DNA of 64,000 nt from Dictyobacter vulcani (GCF_008974265.1 NZ_BKZW01000003.1:620001-684000), one strand, 5' to 3'; shown: positions 17,941 to 27,769, counted from the stretch's first letter. Numbers and translations are program-made. The notes: a model not told the origin generated them from the letters alone.

Positions 17941-18774
17941 ATGCAGTATGGTTTTATCATCCCACGTGGTAATGTTCACGAGATTTTGGAGTTAACACAG
18001 GAGGCGGAAGAGGCAGGGTGGGATGGCGTGTTTTACTGGGATGGCATTAATATTGAAGTTGTGGGTGAGATGTATGATCCCTGGGCGGTACTGGCGGCGA
18101 TGGCAGTACGAACCAACCGTGTGCGTATTGGTGCTATGCTGACACCTCCATCACGCCGGAGACCCTGGAAACTGGCGCGTGAGACGGTAACGGTAGATCA
18201 CCTGTCGCATGGACGCCTGGTTGTTCCTGTTGGTCTGGGGGCGTTAGATGATGGTGGCTTTGGTAAAGTGGGTGAGGTCACCGAGCGCAAAGAGCGTGCT
18301 CAATTAATGGATGAGAGCCTGGATATCCTGACCGGACTCTGGAGCGGACAGCCTTTTAGCTATCATGGTCAGCACTATCAACTCGAAGAAATGACCTTCC
18401 TGCCGCCACCAGCCCAGCAGCCGCGTATTCCAATCTGGGTGGTTGGTGCCTGGCCAGCTCAGAAATCTATGCAGCGTGTTCTCAAATATGACGGTCTCTT
18501 GCCCACCGCAGCCGCTCCTGGTGAACATGGCAATTTAAAGCCAGATGATATTCGAGCCATGCGCGCATATATCGAGCAGAACCGCACCAGCACGACCCCT
18601 TTTGATATCATCTGGGAAGGTGAGACTCCAGGCGATAATCGCGCACAGGCTGCAGAGATTGTTAAACCATATATCGACTCAGGAATTACCTGGTGGATGG
18701 AATCACGCTGGCTCACTCCGGATCTGGATGTTATTCGTACCCGTATTCGACAGGGACCTCCTCGTATCGTTTAG
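17941..18774 (+). CDS. LLM class flavin-dependent oxidoreductase
   Basis: A 277-residue luciferase-like monooxygenase-fold enzyme (TIM barrel binding FMN or F420). Seen are GWDGVFYWD near residue 28, TNRVRIGAMLTPPSRRRPWKLA, VDHLSHGRLVVPVGLG and IPIWVVGAWP, all characteristic. Family members oxidise or reduce a wide range of substrates using F420 or FMNH2. GAGAGGAG lies 7 bases before the ATG. The convergent GNAT gene ends 17 bases after its stop. Cofactor and substrate are not determinable. Confidence 0.87.
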   Translation: MQYGFIIPRGNVHEILELTQEAEEAGWDGVFYWDGINIEVVGEMYDPWAVLAAMAVRTNRVRIGAMLTPPSRRRPWKLARETVTVDHLSHGRLVVPVGLGALDDGGFGKVGEVTERKERAQLMDESLDILTGLWSGQPFSYHGQHYQLEEMTFLPPPAQQPRIPIWVVGAWPAQKSMQRVLKYDGLLPTAAAPGEHGNLKPDDIRAMRAYIEQNRTSTTPFDIIWEGETPGDNRAQAAEIVKPYIDSGITWWMESRWLTPDLDVIRTRIRQGPPRIV

Positions 18775-18791
18775 GAATGACCTGAACTGGT

Positions 18792-19325
18792 TTAATCAAG
18801 AAGCTTATAAAAGAAGACCGTACTATCGAGCGTTCCGTTGGCGTTACGGGCATAGGCAGGGATGGTACCGGCTTCCTGGTAACCGGCCGTGTGGTAGAGC
18901 TGTTCGGCGGCATCACCCTGGCGGGTGTCGAGGATGAGGAGGGTGCGCTTCTCATCGCGTGCAATCTGTTCAATCGCCTGTAGCAGCGCACGGCCGATGC
19001 CGCGCCGACGCTGACTGTGTAGCACAAAGAGCTTTTGTACTTCGGCCCGATGAAGGGCATTTGGTTTAGTCGCCAATCCCAATTGGATCGAGCCAATGAG
19101 TTGTCCCTCATCCCGGGCAATGAGCAGGACACAGCTATGCCGGGCTATGTCCTGGAATACACTGGTCCAGTAGTTGTGAGCCTCTTCAGTATTTAAGGGA
19201 GGCAGAAAGCCAATCGAAGCCCCATGGGCAACGGTATCCTGTAACAGATGGATTAATGCAGGCAGGATACTCTGTTCTTGATCAGGATCAACTTTGGAGA
19301 TAGTAAAAGATGGTGTATCGGGCAT
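18792..19325 (-). CDS. GNAT acetyltransferase
   Basis: A 177-residue GNAT. The core motif is VQKLFVLHSQRRRGIGRALL near residues 95-114 with the CoA loop RRRGIGRA, followed by LLILDTRQGDAAEQLYHTAGY and a short C-terminal strand. Similar to enzymes that acetylate small amines or antibiotics, but the substrate cannot be read. The gene ends against the convergent LLM gene. Confidence 0.87.
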   Translation of the reverse strand: MPDTPSFTISKVDPDQEQSILPALIHLLQDTVAHGASIGFLPPLNTEEAHNYWTSVFQDIARHSCVLLIARDEGQLIGSIQLGLATKPNALHRAEVQKLFVLHSQRRRGIGRALLQAIEQIARDEKRTLLILDTRQGDAAEQLYHTAGYQEAGTIPAYARNANGTLDSTVFFYKLLD

Positions 19326-19365
19326 AGAATAATCATGTTCTTTCCGCTAATTTATATTGTTGTTG

Positions 19366-19441
19366 CGATTGCCATATGCTCAAGCCGCCAGTCTTTGCTC
19401 TAAAGTGAGAAAAGGCTGGCGGCTTGAGCATATGGCAATCG
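19366..19441. repeat. long inverted repeat between minus-strand genes
   Basis: Two perfect 26-base arms (19366-19391 and 19416-19441) with a 24-base spacer; five further pairs extend into the spacer. It lies after the DsrE-like gene and before the GNAT gene, so it may end the first transcript, though there is no T-run. Confidence 0.6.
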
Positions 19442-19462
19442 AGCGCAAGGCTCGAACCTACG
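19439..19462 (+). repeat. CAAG-loop hairpin repeat, copy 2
   Basis: TCGAGC-GCAAG-GCTCGA followed by ACCTACG. Same loop and tail as the copies at 1624 and 59164, with a different stem. It begins inside the end of the long inverted repeat. Confidence 0.5.
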
Positions 19463-19475
19463 CATGAAGGGTGAA

Positions 19476-19844
19476 TTACAGCGTGATGACTTGATCGGGA
19501 GGATTGCCTTCGAGGGCCGCATAGAGATCCGGGAAGCAGCCGACACGGACACCTTCAACCGTATCGACAGGATCATAGGTACCCGCCTCATTTGGGGTAG
19601 CCAGACCACGCTCACAGGCGCATTGATCGCAGAGCATGAGCAGCATACCGCGCTCCCGAGCTATGGCGCTGAGCCGTTCGCCCAGAGGATCACCTTTGCG
19701 CAAAGCGAACGTATTATCATCAAAAAAGAACATGCCAACGACTTCGGCCCCATGGCGATGCTCTTCAAGCTGTGGAAGGATCATTTTGCCCAGTTTATAA
19801 CTGACAGTATGTCCTGTAGAGCTAAAAATGTATGCAACTTTCAC
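19476..19844 (-). CDS. DsrE-like family protein
   Basis: A 122-residue protein with a DsrE/TusD-like alpha/beta fold: KVAYIFSSTG at the start, VVGMFFFDDNTFAL, a loop GDPLGERL, then LLMLCDQCACERG with a Cys placed where DsrE-type sulfur carriers hold theirs, and a short end VRVGCFPDLYAAL. DsrE-like proteins pass persulfides or bind small ligands. The start is GTG 19844 after GAAAGGG. No sulfur-metabolism genes are nearby, so the role is open. Confidence 0.7.
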   Translation of the reverse strand: MKVAYIFSSTGHTVSYKLGKMILPQLEEHRHGAEVVGMFFFDDNTFALRKGDPLGERLSAIARERGMLLMLCDQCACERGLATPNEAGTYDPVDTVEGVRVGCFPDLYAALEGNPPDQVITL

Positions 19845-20480
19845 GTTGTAACCCTTTCTTCTTGTCGTGATATCTGGAAGGCACTATTTCTGGTGGGTTG
19901 CCAGGTACCTCCTGAAAGACGAATGGCAATAACCAATCAGATAACTGTCCTGTTCTTGACTCTGCGTCTTGCGTACCCACGTGCTTTTTTAGAGCATGTT
20001 TGCGCGAGCAAGCTACTGACCATACTAAGAGTAGCACATTGTACGCAGCATATGCCATATTTGTCGTTTTAATCGAAGCGTTTTTGTTTCCAACATATGT
20101 CACCGGATGGTTTTTCAAAAGGCATAATCAGGAAATATGAGGAATAGCATATCTCCCGACAAAGAGGTCTGGTGTTTTTGGCTGACCACTTAGCGGAGAA
20201 CAAAAAAAGCCCTTAACGAAAAAGACCTTTAGCATTTGGTAACACTCTGTATAGTGAAAGTGATAGACAACACTGTGCTATTCAATCAGATGAGTTGCCG
20301 AGCAACTTGCGAAACAAGCGGCATTGCTGATTGCTTTTACGGACCTGCCAATGCGCAAGGTTCCTGTACTGTTTGAGGCAGGAAGCCTTCAATAACATTC
20401 ACAATGCTACAAGCGCATTGAGTTATGAGCAGAGGCACTATTTTTCTCTGCAAAACCATTTGTGAGGAGTGACAATTATT
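19845..20480. other. intergenic, no gene seen
   Basis: A 98-codon minus-strand frame (19822-20118) overlaps the DsrE gene start and has no protein family character. No hairpin or repeat stands out. It should contain the promoters of the two flanking divergent genes. Confidence 0.5.
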
Positions 20481-20849
20481 ATGAAATCCAGTTCACCAGA
20501 TAAAGAACACATTGTAGTTGGTAAAGATGAGTTAATCCATCAGATTGCTGCCAAAGCTGGCATGAATCTGAAAGAAACGAATAAAGTCATCGACGCATTT
20601 ACTGAGGTTGTCCGTGAGGGTGTAGCTAAAGGCTATGAGGTTCGTTTAATGGGTTTTGGAACCTGGAACCTGCGTGATGTTGCCCCCCGTCGTGTCAAAT
20701 CCATTCGTGGTGGCGATCAGATTACGATTCCCGCCCGCAAGCGTGTTGGTTTCTCTGTTGGCGCAGTCCTCTCCCAGGCTGCTCTAGATGCCATGCCAGG
20801 CCGAGCCAACAAAAAGCCCGACGTACAACGCCACGGGACAGGCCGTTAA
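20481..20849 (+). CDS. HU/IHF-family DNA-binding protein
   Basis: A 122-residue nucleoid protein. The HU fold is complete: KDELIHQIAAKAGMNLKETN, VIDAFTEVVREGVAKG, the strand RLMGFGTWNL, then the arm with RRVKSIRGGDQITIPARKR and VGFSVG. The N-terminal 15 residues and a basic tail of about 20 residues (RANKKPDVQRHGTGR) extend beyond the usual 90 residues. ATG 20481 follows GAGGAG at 11 bases. HU dimers bend DNA and organise the chromosome. It stands alone 84 bases before a carboxylesterase. Confidence 0.92.
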   Translation: MKSSSPDKEHIVVGKDELIHQIAAKAGMNLKETNKVIDAFTEVVREGVAKGYEVRLMGFGTWNLRDVAPRRVKSIRGGDQITIPARKRVGFSVGAVLSQAALDAMPGRANKKPDVQRHGTGR

Positions 20850-20933
20850 AATAGTTTGAAGCATTCCCTTCTATCATGCTATCCTGAAAAGGAAAGAAGT
20901 CCTGTACGATGGCATGATAGGAGGCATATTGCT

Positions 20934-21833
20934 ATGCAAACTCAGAACTCACCCTTTTTACTCGGGCCAGAAGACGCATCCAAAGCTTGTCTGCTCATTC
21001 ATGGCTTTAGTGGTTCGCCTGTAGAGATGTTTGGACTAGGAAAAATATTGGCGGCACAGGGCATGCGTGTCTATGGAATAGTGCTTGCCGGCCACAGTGG
21101 CGATCCAGAAGAGTTAATCAAGCATGGGCGTAAACAATGGATTGCATCAGCCGAGGCCGGGTTGATGCGACTGGCTCATTATCCACAGGTTTTTGTGATA
21201 GGCCTTTCTATGGGTGGTGTTCTGGCACTCTTATTAGGCATTAAACATCCGACCAGGGTTTCTGGTGTGGTAACACTCTCGACACCAACCAGTTTCTATG
21301 ATCGCTGGCAAGCTCGGGCGATCCCATTTTTGCGTTATGTGATGAAATGGTATTATCCGCTTGAGCGCCTGGATTTTAACGATCCTGACGTGCAGGCTGA
21401 AATGATGCAACAGGCACGCTTGCGCGACCCCAATGCAACTATTGATTTCTCCGATCCACAAGCCATTGCCACCATTAAAAAGATGGTACGATTACCTATA
21501 CCCGCGCTGGCCGAACTTTTTCTGTTGACTGATCACAGTCGACGGCAACTTAAGCGTCTTACCACTCCCCTGTTGATTATCCAGAGTCGTAAAGATCAGA
21601 CTGTCAATCCGCGCAGTGCTGACGAGCTTTATCGTCGGACGCGTGCCGCCTCTCCCAAAACTCTCCACTGGCTGCAAAAATCTGATCATCTGATCATTGC
21701 TGGCCCCGAACGAGAAGAAGTGTTTGCGCATATCAGCGATTTTATCAAGGCTACAACCCCGACTGACGCAACGCCTGCGCGATCGCAGTCTGTTCATCTG
21801 GTCGGACCAGACGAAAATCCTGTTGATCATTGA
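20934..21833 (+). CDS. alpha/beta hydrolase, carboxylesterase/lipase-like
   Basis: A 299-residue hydrolase of the Est30/monoacylglycerol-lipase type. Seen: CLLIHGFSGSP near residue 22, the nucleophile elbow GLSMGG, the acid in QSRKDQTV, and the His in KSDHLI. The start ATG 20934 follows GGAGG by about 10 bases; a frame opening at 20856 has no ribosome binding site. The last 28 codons overlap the end of the convergent minus-strand gene. The C-terminal tail after FIKATTP is not needed for the fold. Confidence 0.87.
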   Translation: MQTQNSPFLLGPEDASKACLLIHGFSGSPVEMFGLGKILAAQGMRVYGIVLAGHSGDPEELIKHGRKQWIASAEAGLMRLAHYPQVFVIGLSMGGVLALLLGIKHPTRVSGVVTLSTPTSFYDRWQARAIPFLRYVMKWYYPLERLDFNDPDVQAEMMQQARLRDPNATIDFSDPQAIATIKKMVRLPIPALAELFLLTDHSRRQLKRLTTPLLIIQSRKDQTVNPRSADELYRRTRAASPKTLHWLQKSDHLIIAGPEREEVFAHISDFIKATTPTDATPARSQSVHLVGPDENPVDH

Positions 21834-22560
21834 GATACACCAGGCGTTGTTGCTGGTAGATCACTATCATATCCAGCTTATGGTCCTTGTTGAGATCCAC
21901 AAAGCGTAACTCAACTGGCACCAGTTCGTCGTTGGTATGGTAGAGTTCAGGTCCAACAAAGCTTCTGGCTTTTGCTGCATCGCCAGCAGGTAACTCGATG
22001 ACCTCAATACGTTGATGCAGGTTAATGGCTATAAAATGGCTAGGGGTGCCGGTCTGATCATTGTTGTGTCCAACCCTGGCATCGACCTGGAACGTACGGG
22101 GACGACCATAGTGCAGATCATCGAGCCAGACCGAAAACCAACCACCGACTGCACTCAACATCATCCACAATAGCAGGGTAGCAGTCATTCCAAGTAAGAG
22201 ATAGAGCCAGAACGAGCGCTCTGAGCGTAAGTGGTGCGCTTTTTGTGGTACGAACACTCTGTGTACCCGTGTTACCTGCTTCGGGCGTAACTCCCCATAG
22301 GAGATGCGAGGCGTGGGTGTTTTCGCCACCTGATGATCCAGTCCGGAAGCAGCCTTCCGATCTTCTTGTCGCCACTCAGCAACCATCGTGCCCATTTTTG
22401 TTACCTCGCCAGATGGCCGAGAGGCACGTGGAACAGAAGACGGAAAAAGATTCGCGCTGGCGTCTGAATTATTTGATGCTGACATCGCTGTATCTTCAAT
22501 TGGGCGGTGGCGCAAGATACTTCTTGGTGCAATCTTATCGGTAGATTCCAGAATTGGCAT
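21751..22560 (-). CDS. single-pass membrane protein with FG-GAP/EF-hand-like extracellular end
   Basis: A 269-residue protein. Residues 1-115 are polar and probably cytoplasmic. A single membrane segment runs at about 118-140 (YLLLGMTATLLLWMML). The outer part of about 130 residues ends with DLNKDHKLDMIVIYQQQRLVYL, the calcium-binding DxNxDxxxD pattern of FG-GAP/VCBS repeats. No enzyme motif is seen. Its last 83 bases overlap the convergent esterase gene. Function unknown; a surface sensor or adhesin-like role is conceivable. Confidence 0.6.
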   Translation of the reverse strand: MPILESTDKIAPRSILRHRPIEDTAMSASNNSDASANLFPSSVPRASRPSGEVTKMGTMVAEWRQEDRKAASGLDHQVAKTPTPRISYGELRPKQVTRVHRVFVPQKAHHLRSERSFWLYLLLGMTATLLLWMMLSAVGGWFSVWLDDLHYGRPRTFQVDARVGHNNDQTGTPSHFIAINLHQRIEVIELPAGDAAKARSFVGPELYHTNDELVPVELRFVDLNKDHKLDMIVIYQQQRLVYLNDQQDFRLVRPDEQTAIAQALRQSGL

Positions 22561-22945
22561 CGCGTGTTTTCCCTTCTCGCTTACAAACTGCCGTTCCAGC
22601 TAGCGTCCTGCGAAGAAAAGCACTCCAGGCAAGCAAGTATTCTTGCTTCCTGTTATAGAACCTGAGTTCTAATTTGGTCATTTGTTCTATTTTAGCTGAA
22701 CAAAATAATCCTGTCAATCCACTAGACCAAAAGGAGAAAAAAGTCAGGCCGCCACCTGGTACAAAGCAATTCTATAAAAGACGAGGTATACACCACACCA
22801 CATACAAGAGCACTATTAGCTGATACACATATTCTAGCTGTAAATATGGCAAATTGCAAGTTCTGGATATGCATGAGCCAGTGTAACAGTAAAAGGAGAG
22901 CACCACATCCAAATCCCTGGAGATGTGGTACTCGCTAGCCAGACA
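22561..22945. other. intergenic, no gene seen
   Basis: Non-coding stretch between two minus-strand genes. It must hold the promoter of the membrane protein; no operator or terminator stands out. Confidence 0.5.
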
Positions 22946-23644
22946 TTATTTTTGTTCCGCAACGTGTCGATATTGAACTTGCAATGAACGGGTAAGTGGA
23001 TGGTTGGCTCCCAATGACTCTTTACAAATTTTCAAACCGCGGCGGTAGTATGAACGAGCCAGCACATATTTGTTTTGCCGGGCGTAAACATATGCTATGC
23101 GAATATATAAAGTAGTCAGGGTGGTATCATTTGTGTCCATAATTGGCTCCAAAAGCTCTAGTGTACGCAAGCAGAGAGGTTCAGCCTGCTCATATTTTCC
23201 CTGGCCAATTAAGACACCGGCCAGATTACTCAGACTACGCACTGTAGCAGGATGTTCCTTGCCCAGCGCCTGTTCTTGAATCTTTAAAGCTCGTCGATAA
23301 AGCATCTCTGCACGTGCATACTGATCTTTATGAGCGGCTACTACAGCCAGATTATTCAAATTATTGGCGACATCAGGACTCAATGGGCCCACTTCTTGCT
23401 CTAAAATTGGGACAACCTTCAGGTAGAGTGTTTCTGCCTCATCAAATTCACCGAGTTGAATAGAGATGAAGGCAAGCTTACTCATGCTCAATGCTGTGGC
23501 TTCATGAAATTCTCCCATTACGCGCTGACGGCAGAGCAGCGCACGCTTCGCGAACGGTTTGGCATCAGCAAACATGCCGCGTTTCACATACAGATCCGCC
23601 ATACTATCCAGGCTGGCAACGGTATCTGAATTTTCCTCTTCCAT
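22946..23644 (-). CDS. tetratricopeptide-repeat protein, kinesin-light-chain type
   Basis: A 232-residue protein made almost entirely of about five 42-residue TPRs of the kinesin-light-chain kind (AETLYLKVVPILEQEVGPLSPDVA, AEMLYRRALKIQEQALGKEHPATV and similar). These form protein-binding solenoids; in Ktedonobacteria they often sit behind a HTH or NB-ARC domain. I place the start at ATG 23644, 7 bases after GCGGAGGAG; an upstream in-frame TTG at 23704 adds 20 residues without a TPR. It has no DNA-binding domain, so it may be a shortened relative of an XRE-TPR or NB-ARC-TPR protein. Confidence 0.75.
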   Translation of the reverse strand: MEEENSDTVASLDSMADLYVKRGMFADAKPFAKRALLCRQRVMGEFHEATALSMSKLAFISIQLGEFDEAETLYLKVVPILEQEVGPLSPDVANNLNNLAVVAAHKDQYARAEMLYRRALKIQEQALGKEHPATVRSLSNLAGVLIGQGKYEQAEPLCLRTLELLEPIMDTNDTTLTTLYIRIAYVYARQNKYVLARSYYRRGLKICKESLGANHPLTRSLQVQYRHVAEQK

Positions 23645-24591
23645 AACCAACTCCTCCGCTACATTCACAAGAAACATGGATTTTGATGCTTCGATTCCGG
23701 GCAATCGATAGAATGGATTTTGCTTTTTCTTTTTGCATACATCAATAGAAGCAACAAGATTATACGCCTTTTGTTGCAGCTGGTCTAGCCTATAGCTCTA
23801 TAAGTTTGACGTTATTGTTTTTATTTTTACAGACATCTATAGCATTAATCTACACAAGAAATAGCTTACATATAGAATATGATAAGCAGTTGGAATGGGC
23901 CATCAAACAAAGACAGGCCAGATTTTTTCAGTGAATCTAGTTGGAATTGTTGGCCTGGAGTGGTTTCATCAATTCTAAAAATAAGCCATTTAGATTAGCC
24001 TGTGGGGCTACCTGACTGACTATTTTGAAATAAGCGAAAGAGTTGATTACTGTCTTTATAATGGATCTTTACAGAGAAAATACTGCCTGTTGAATAGCGT
24101 ATCTGAGTGCTGTGGAGTAAGCAGTGAAAATATGAGAGATACACTTTTTTTGAATAGAGGACATGTAGATTGATTTAGATAAAATAATGGATGTTGTGAA
24201 GAGGACATATAAAGTCCTTTCAGCTGGTTGCGGGATGATTAATGGTATAGTTACATTTTTTCTAGAATCTCAAATGTAAGCAGAAGAGAGGACAGCACAA
24301 AAAGTAGTACCTCAACGGATAATGTTGAGTAGACATAGAGCGACTCTTACTCGATCCTCTCTGCCTCACTGGTTAATATGATCTCCTCTTATTCCTGGTT
24401 TTTTATGATCTCAACTGCTCTAAAGCCGGTTCAGGTCCTTGAGTTTTGCGGAAGGATATGTTAACTTCTTTAGTATATCCTGTTATTTTCGTCTGCTATA
24501 TAGACAAAATATACGTAGATACTTTTTCTTGCCTCATTGTACTCTTCTCTTTCTTAGTGCGTTGATTTCTACTCACTGGAGGTTATCTGCT
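23645..24591. other. long intergenic stretch, no gene seen
   Basis: AT-rich, about 950 bases between divergent genes. I see no convincing coding frame, tRNA, or repeat. It should contain promoters for both sides. Confidence 0.45.
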
Positions 24592-24984
24592 ATGGCTGAT
24601 GCTACCTCTCCTCAAGATGGGGGAAAATCCATTCCGGCTCGCAACACTGAAGTTGTTGATGATCAGCACACTGCTCTCCGTGACTGGCAGGCTATCGAGC
24701 GTGATAGTGAGTTCCGCGAGCTTGTTCGCACCAAACGCAACCTGATTATTCCCGCCACCATTTTTTTTCTGCTCTACTATTTTGTTTTTTTGATTGTGGT
24801 TGGATATATGCCTGACGTGGCTAATGCCAGCGTGTTTGGCAATATCAATGTGGCCTATTTGTTTGCACTCTCGCAATTTTTCATGGCCTGGATTTTGATG
24901 GGGATCTATGTCTGGCGTGCCGGTACGTTTGATCGGCTGGTAGAGCGCATTGTGGCGCGCGTACGAGGGGGAAATAAAGAATGA
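24592..24984 (+). CDS. DUF485 membrane protein, partner of the symporter
   Basis: A 130-residue protein with two membrane segments at about 57-77 and 92-112 after a polar N-terminus. The core WQAIERDSEFRELVRTKR, then IPATIFFLLYYFVF and LFALSQFFMAWILMGIYVWRA, is the DUF485 pattern found next to acetate/solute:sodium symporters (YjcH of E. coli). ACTGGAGG lies 9 bases before the ATG. Its stop overlaps the next start by four bases (ATGA), so the two are translationally coupled. Confidence 0.85.
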   Translation: MADATSPQDGGKSIPARNTEVVDDQHTALRDWQAIERDSEFRELVRTKRNLIIPATIFFLLYYFVFLIVVGYMPDVANASVFGNINVAYLFALSQFFMAWILMGIYVWRAGTFDRLVERIVARVRGGNKE

Positions 24985-26603
24985 CCTCAAAAGAACTGCA
25001 AACGCTGCTGATGTTTGGCGTCATTGTGCTGATTACGCTGGGTATCACCCTCTGGGCTTCCCGGCGTACGCGTACCACGACTGACTTTTATGCCGCCGGT
25101 CGCAAAATTAGTGGTGCCCAGAACGGTCTGGCAGTGGCAGGCGATTATATGTCTGCCGCATCATTCCTGGGTATTGCTGGCCTGATTGCCTTCTTTGGGT
25201 ACGATGGCTTCATGTACTCGGTTGGCTTTCTGGTCGCCTACCTGACGGTTCTGTTTCTGGTAGCCGAGCCATTGCGGAACATTGGTAAATTTACCATGGC
25301 AGACGTCCTCTCCTTCAGATTGCGCAATCGTTCGGTACGGACCGTCGCCGCGATATCAACGCTGATTGTCACACTGATCTATATGATTGCGCAGATGGTC
25401 GGGGCTGGATCCCTGGTAAGTTTGCTGGTGCCGAGCCTGGATTATAACTGGGCGATCATTATCGTCGGCCTGCTGATGATCTTTTATGTCATCTTCGGTG
25501 GTATGCTGGCTACTACCTGGGTACAGATCGTTAAAGCGGTACTACTCATGGGTGGTACGTTGATCCTCTCGATTCTGGTATTGAGTCATTACGGTTTCTC
25601 GCTGGGCAACTTCTTTGACGCTATTCATGGGGTTGTTGGAAAATATTGTACCGGTGGTGGCACACTCAAGGATGGAGCATGTAGTAGTGGAACCCTGGTT
25701 TCCCAGAGCTATCTTACTCCAGGCCTGCGTTACCATGGCACCTATGGCCAGCTAGACCTGATCTCACTTGGATTGGCTTTAGTCTTAGGAACCGCTGGTT
25801 TGCCCCATATCCTGATGCGCTTCTACACCGTACCAACGGCTCGCACGGCTCGCTCCTCGGTTGTCTGGGCGACAGCAATCATTGGCGTCTTTTATATCCT
25901 GACCACCTTTTTGGGGTTTGGGGCTGCCACCCTGGTTGGTAAAGCCCATATCGCCAACCAGAATCTGGCAGCACCATTGCTGGCTGAAGCCGTCGGTGGA
26001 ACCCTCTTCCTGGCCTTTATCGCTGCTGTCGCTTTTGCCACGATTCTTGCTGTGGTCGCAGGACTTACTATTGCTGGCTCATCAGCCTTTGCGCATGATA
26101 TCTGGCTCAATGTGGTCAAACGCGGCCGCGAAGACGAGCGCGAGCAGGTACTGGTAGCGAAAATTACCGCAGGCATCATCGGCGTCATCTCGATCTTCCT
26201 GGCCATTGCGCTACACTATAGCAACGTGGCTTTCCTGGTTGGACTCGCCTTTGCCGTAGCGGCCAGCGCTAACGTCCCATCAATCATCCTCTCGATCTTC
26301 TGGCGGCGCTTCACAACTGCCGGAATGATCTCAAGTATGCTTGTGGGTCTCATCTCATCGGTGATCCTGATCATGGTCAGCCCGGCCATCATGGCAGTTG
26401 ATCCGCCAGGAACCGCCGCCGCGGCCGCCCATTTAATCCAGGCCAAAGCCCTTTTCCCACTCGAGAATCCCGGCCTGGTTGCCATCCCACTCAGCTTTGC
26501 CGTTGCTATCGTTGTTTCTCTGGTCACCAGAGACGAAGCGGCCGTTGAAACCTTTAGTGAAACCAATGTCCGTGCCAACCTCGGCATCGACGCCGAGGTC
26601 TAG
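24981..26603 (+). CDS. sodium:solute symporter, ActP-like acetate permease
   Basis: A 540-residue SSS-family transporter with about 13 membrane segments. Characteristic parts: DFYAAGRKISGAQNGLAVAG near the start, GDYMSAASFLGIAGL, FTMADVLSFRLR, and GTAGLPHILMRFYTVP. These match the ActP group, which takes up acetate and related short carboxylates with sodium. A moderately conserved extramembrane loop with CTGGGTLKDG resembles ActP too. It forms an operon with the DUF485 gene, the same arrangement as yjcH-actP, but no acetyl-CoA synthetase lies adjacent. A terminator follows. Confidence 0.87.
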   Translation: MTSKELQTLLMFGVIVLITLGITLWASRRTRTTTDFYAAGRKISGAQNGLAVAGDYMSAASFLGIAGLIAFFGYDGFMYSVGFLVAYLTVLFLVAEPLRNIGKFTMADVLSFRLRNRSVRTVAAISTLIVTLIYMIAQMVGAGSLVSLLVPSLDYNWAIIIVGLLMIFYVIFGGMLATTWVQIVKAVLLMGGTLILSILVLSHYGFSLGNFFDAIHGVVGKYCTGGGTLKDGACSSGTLVSQSYLTPGLRYHGTYGQLDLISLGLALVLGTAGLPHILMRFYTVPTARTARSSVVWATAIIGVFYILTTFLGFGAATLVGKAHIANQNLAAPLLAEAVGGTLFLAFIAAVAFATILAVVAGLTIAGSSAFAHDIWLNVVKRGREDEREQVLVAKITAGIIGVISIFLAIALHYSNVAFLVGLAFAVAASANVPSIILSIFWRRFTTAGMISSMLVGLISSVILIMVSPAIMAVDPPGTAAAAAHLIQAKALFPLENPGLVAIPLSFAVAIVVSLVTRDEAAVETFSETNVRANLGIDAEV

Positions 26604-26616
26604 GCTGTTTTTTGCT

Positions 26617-26655
26617 GGATACCAGTATGCAAAGGCGCGTACTGGCATCCTTTTT
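26617..26655 (+). terminator. terminator after the symporter gene
   Basis: Arms 26617-26627 and 26640-26650 pair with one mismatch, followed by TTTTT at 26651-26655. The region 26656-26954 that follows holds no further recognisable feature. Confidence 0.78.
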
Positions 26656-26954
26656 CTGTAGAGTATCTTTTAGAGGTAGAGAATATGCCCACTAATTATG
26701 TGAGCGATGCTGATATTTGTTCCATGACCTGTTAGCACCATTCATCTTTTTTTGCATAATCGAGAGCTGAATGATAGAGAAAACGAAACCGGCGATATTT
26801 ACTCATCCTCTTGATATGAATAGTATAGATCATACGATATATTTTGTTGTAGTATTTTGTGGTTGTTGGATGGATGTTAATGAACTTATCATGGGGGGTA
26901 TGCGTAGTTCATAATAAATAAAGTTGTTGATAAAGAAAAAGGAGCAAGGTTGCT

Positions 26955-27745
26955 ATGAAGCCGAAGCCGAGTCACCTGGGATTAAAATATGCGGAGCAGT
27001 TTCAGGATCGGAGTATTGTGGATGTCTATCATCATCGTCCTGTGTATGCGGATGAAGCTATCAAAAAGCTGGCGGAACTTGTGACGGATGAGCCACGATC
27101 TGTATTGGATGTAGGTTGTGGGACTGGTGACCTGGCGCGGCGTCTGATTAATGAGGTGGAGCGAGTGGATGCAGTGGATTTTTCGCAGGCCATGCTTGAA
27201 AAGGGCAGGTCGCTCCCAAATGGAGACCATCCCGGCCTGCACTGGCTATATGGACGAGTCGAAGATGTATCATTGCAACCGCCATATGCATTGATCACCG
27301 CCGGCGAGAGCCTGCATTGGATGGAGTGGGATATTGTCTGTCCACTATTTGAGCGCCTGCTCACGCCTCATGGCTATCTGGCCATTGCGGGCAGAAGTAG
27401 CGAGAAAAATCCCTGGGATGAAAAACTGCTTACACTCATTAATGAATTTTCCACCAATAAAGAATACAGGAGCTACGATCTTATCGACGAACTGGAGCAG
27501 CGGCACCTCTTTGAAGTCCGTGGCAGTTTTGTAGCAGCGCCTGTTTCTTATATTCAAAGCGAAGAAGCCTATATTCAATCCTATCACTCGCGCAACGGCT
27601 TATCGCGTGAGCGCATGGGGAAGAGGCGGCCAGGCGCTTCGACGAGGGCGTCAGGGAGCTTATTGAGCCCTATGCTCAGGATGGGCAACTGACGCTCTCG
27701 ATCGTAAGCAGCATGGTGTGGGGCAAGCCAGGTTTTTTTAAATAA
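26955..27745 (+). pseudogene. SAM-dependent methyltransferase, frameshifted near its end
   Basis: A class I methyltransferase. SAM motif I is VLDVGCGTGDLA near residue 51, followed by VDAVDFSQAMLEKG and ALITAGESLHWMEWD. The first frame stops at 27692 after an unrelated tail, but one frame over the protein continues from 27620 as EEAARRFDEGVRELIEPY and ends PGFFK at 27745. A single base is missing at the GGGG run 27617-27620. Restoring it gives a protein of about 263 residues. GGAGCAAGG precedes the ATG. Substrate unknown. It may be a real mutation or a sequencing error; the last 40 residues would be lost. Confidence 0.78.
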
Positions 27746-27769
27746 ACCTGTATATCAGCGTATCATTCG

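Noticed and set aside
19822..20118. 98-codon minus-strand frame
   Set aside because: Overlaps the start of the DsrE-like gene, odd composition, no ribosome binding site.
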